A DNA stretch of 64,000 bases from Oceanirhabdus seepicola (GTDB lineage: Bacteria > Bacillota > Clostridia > Clostridiales > Clostridiaceae), in contig NZ_JAGSOJ010000004.1 of assembly GCF_023684385.1 (NCBI RefSeq), positions 186,001 to 250,000 of the forward strand, read 5' to 3'. The notes under the pieces were generated by a model. The model saw nothing but the letters and a program-made list of their open reading frames with translations, made no database searches and was not told the origin of the DNA. Each line of letters begins with the position of its first letter. Within the stretch, counting starts at the first letter, position 1. The translations under genes were made by a program, and so were the position numbers. Shown here one piece after another: positions 62,118-64,000 of this stretch.

Positions 62118-63068
62118 ATGAAAAAAAAGAGTTTATTAATAGCTTTAATATTAATCATAAGTATTAGTCTTTTAGGCTGCACAAGCCAAACTAATAAGGA
62201 GGATTCTTCAGCCCCTCTTCAGCCATTAACTATTGGTGTAATGCCAGATTTAGATTCTATTCCATTCATTATTGCAGAACATAATGGATACTTTAAAGAA
62301 GAAGGTATTGATGTTACAATAGAACATTTTAAAAGTGCAATGGACAGAGATACTGCACTGCAAACAAAAAAGCTTGATGGTGCAATATCAGATATGCTTG
62401 CTGTAGTTTTCTTCAATGATAATGATTTTGACGTGAAAATCACATCTAAAACAGATGGTAGCTTTAAATTAATCGCAGGAAAAGATTCAGGAATATCTAG
62501 CATCGATCAAGTTGATGGAAAATCTATAGGAATATCAAAAAATACTATTATCGAATACTTAACTGATAGAATCATGGAAATTTCAAACATTGATGTTAAT
62601 TCACCAGAAAAAGTTGCAATTCCTAAGATTCCAACTAGATTAGAGATGCTTAACAATGGGAAATTAGACATGGCTACATTACCAGAACCTCTTGCTAGTC
62701 TTGCAGTAACAGCAGGCGGATCTATTTTAAACAGTTCTGATAAGTTAGGTGTGAATCCTGGAATAATGTTATTCACTAGTGATGCAATAGATTCAAAACC
62801 TAAAGAAATTCAAGCACTTTATAGAGCTTATAACAAAGCAGTTACCTTTTTAAAAGAAGAGAAGATGGAGAGCTATATTGATTTCGTTATTGAAGAAGCT
62901 GGTTTTCCTAAAAACATAAAGGATACATTAACTCTTCCAGATTACACTAAAGCTTCTATGCCTTCAGAAAAAGAATTAGAAGAAGTGTTAACTTGGCTTA
63001 AATCAAAAGATTTAACTAGCAATGATTATACTTTAAAAGAATTATCAACTGATGAGTTTGTAAAATAA
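62118..63068 (+). CDS. ABC transporter substrate-binding lipoprotein (NMT1/SsuA type)
   Basis: 316 aa from the ATG at 62118 (GGGAG 10 nt upstream; a GTG at 62109 is too close). Signal with lipobox SLLGC, then a two-lobed type II binding protein: TIGVMPDLDSIPFIIAEHNGYFKEEGIDV opens it, followed by GAISDMLAVVF and GKSIGISKNTIIEYLTDRI. The family binds sulfonates, pyrimidine thiamine precursors and other small anions. It is the logical partner of the permease and ATPase at 52836-54328, which otherwise have no binding protein in the window. The ligand is unknown; the quinone context suggests an aromatic acid. Confidence 0.9.
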   Translation: MKKKSLLIALILIISISLLGCTSQTNKEDSSAPLQPLTIGVMPDLDSIPFIIAEHNGYFKEEGIDVTIEHFKSAMDRDTALQTKKLDGAISDMLAVVFFNDNDFDVKITSKTDGSFKLIAGKDSGISSIDQVDGKSIGISKNTIIEYLTDRIMEISNIDVNSPEKVAIPKIPTRLEMLNNGKLDMATLPEPLASLAVTAGGSILNSSDKLGVNPGIMLFTSDAIDSKPKEIQALYRAYNKAVTFLKEEKMESYIDFVIEEAGFPKNIKDTLTLPDYTKASMPSEKELEEVLTWLKSKDLTSNDYTLKELSTDEFVK

Positions 63069-63113
63069 AGGCACGCGCTACGTGCACAATAAAAGCTAAA
63101 AATCTTTAAAACA

Positions 63114-63363
63114 AGTTGAGAGTGGACAGTGGACAATGGACAACGATGGATGGTTCTGACTCGGAAGTCAGAACCTACATTTTATTGTTCTTTAGACAAG
63201 ATATTTTTACTCGTTTTATCTTTAGATAAAATATTGTATTTAAAATACAATGTTTCATTTCAAATGAAACGAGTAAAATATTATTGTCCAAGGAACAACA
63301 ATATTAAAATTTCTCGGAGAGAAATATCCTTCGTTGTCAACTGTCCACTGTCAACTCTCAACT
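63114..63363. repeat. 250-bp nested palindromic (MITE-like) element
   Basis: The ends AGTTGAGAGTGGACAGTGG and its complement CCACTGTCAACTCTCAACT agree over ~37 bp with few mismatches. Inside are further palindromes: GGTTCTGACT/AGTCAGAACC and ACTCGTTT/AAACGAGT arms around stacked small ones. No ORF. It fills the whole spacer 63069-63392 together with a small GCACG/CGTGC hairpin at 63071-63085. Confidence 0.75.
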
Positions 63364-63392
63364 ATTCTTTTTATAAGGAGGGGGGTTTTCCC

Positions 63393-64000
63393 ATGAGTAG
63401 ATTTTTTAATGGTAATGAAGTAGAATTATTAGCCCCTGCGGGGACCTTTGAAATTTTCGAAAAGATAATCCATAGTGGAGCTGACGCTGTATACTTTGGT
63501 GGAAAGATATTAAATATGCGTATGCATAGAAAAGATTATAATTTTTCAAATGATGAGATAAAAGAAGCTATAAAAATTGCACATTCCTTGAATAAAAAAG
63601 TTTACATAACAGTAAATAATCTATTAAGTCAACAGGATTTAAATGTTGCTGAGGAATATTTAAGATTCTTAGAAGAGGTTCAGCCTGATGCCTTAATTGT
63701 GCAAGATATGGGTATATTAGAATTGGTGAACCGTTTTAATTTAAATCTTCAGTTACATTCTTCCGTAATGATGAATGTGCACAACCTAGAAACTATAAAT
63801 ACATTAAATAAATTAGGTGTCTCTAGAGTTGTTCTTACTAGAGATATGGATTTAAATACAATAAAAGCATTACATAATCAGACTAATATGGAATTCGAAT
63901 ATTTCGCACATGGAGATATGTGTGTAGCACATGGTTCTCAGTGTTTATATAGTGGTATGCTCTTTGGAAAAAGCAGTAACCGTGGACTCTGTATGAAACC
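63393..64000 (+). CDS. U32-family peptidase (3' end outside window)
   Basis: The first 202 codons are visible from the ATG at 63393 (SD AGGAGGGG). The N-terminal motif VELLAPAGTFEIFEKIIHSGADAVYFGG and the HGDMCVAHGSQCLYSG motif, with Cys residues as in the iron-sulfur/collagenase-like group, identify the U32 family. Members include collagenase-like proteases and tRNA/rRNA-modifying hydroxylation enzymes such as TrhP/RlhA. The sub-family cannot be assigned without the C-terminus. It continues beyond the window. Confidence 0.92.
   Translation, partial: MSRFFNGNEVELLAPAGTFEIFEKIIHSGADAVYFGGKILNMRMHRKDYNFSNDEIKEAIKIAHSLNKKVYITVNNLLSQQDLNVAEEYLRFLEEVQPDALIVQDMGILELVNRFNLNLQLHSSVMMNVHNLETINTLNKLGVSRVVLTRDMDLNTIKALHNQTNMEFEYFAHGDMCVAHGSQCLYSGMLFGKSSNRGLCMK

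Overview
This window comes from a low-GC, strictly Gram-positive genome that reads like Clostridium sensu lato. The supporting signs are AGGAGG-type ribosome sites with frequent GTG/TTG starts, a Na+-translocating decarboxylase, NADP glutamate dehydrogenase, lipoprotein signals, GGDEF/EAL proteins and many intergenic palindromic repeats. No rRNA, tRNA, CRISPR array, intact insertion sequence or prophage block was seen. All assignments come from reading motifs; no search or folding program was run.

Layout. 1-4.3 kb: two tandem ABC-F ATPases on the minus strand (the first is cut by the window edge), preceded by a ~665-nt leader with a strong promoter, an 8-codon ORF, a terminator and a structured element. 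4.4-7.6 kb: a VanX-like dipeptidase, a methyltransferase behind three hairpins, and a GNAT acetyltransferase. 7.8-13.5 kb: a large acidic protein of unknown function, an alpha/beta hydrolase and a DUF3810-type membrane metallopeptidase. 13.5-21.8 kb: DEAD-box helicase, nucleotidyltransferase, amidase/glucosaminidase, chemotaxis receptor, an ArsP-like permease with a small Cys protein and a divergent HxlR regulator, YjbR protein and a Cys-rich protein. 22-34 kb: a secreted Ig-like protein, three related signalling proteins (two GGDEF-EAL and one histidine kinase), a SUV3-like RNA helicase and small membrane proteins.

34.6-47.3 kb is a coherent catabolic unit: NhaC-type antiporter, asparaginase, aspartate aminotransferase, a split Na+-translocating oxaloacetate decarboxylase (alpha, gamma, biotin carrier, beta) and glutamate dehydrogenase. 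Together they would turn asparagine into pyruvate, ammonia and a sodium gradient. Upstream lie a two-component pair (sensor with an amino-acid-binding-protein-like ectodomain; NtrC-type regulator with GAFTGA), a near-consensus sigma-54 promoter and three palindromic candidate enhancer sites.

49.2-63.1 kb is the most interesting region. A minus-strand run encodes polyprenyl diphosphate synthase, UbiD, UbiA, UbiX, an ABC importer ATPase and permease, an FMN-binding lipoprotein, a CitA/DcuS-like sensor and regulator, and a MenA-like prenyltransferase, with a type II NADH dehydrogenase (membrane C-terminus) just upstream. Divergently transcribed are an ApbE flavin transferase and the importer's likely substrate-binding lipoprotein. 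It resembles the flavin-based extracellular electron transfer loci of Gram-positives, but contains an importer plus UbiA/UbiD/UbiX and shows no quinone-ring synthesis genes. My reading is a quinone-precursor salvage and flavin electron-export system; the substrate is inferred. The window ends in a U32 peptidase cut by the edge.

At a finer scale there are at least seven repeat or structured families. One ~107-nt element occurs twice with compensatory base changes that favour an RNA read on the minus strand.
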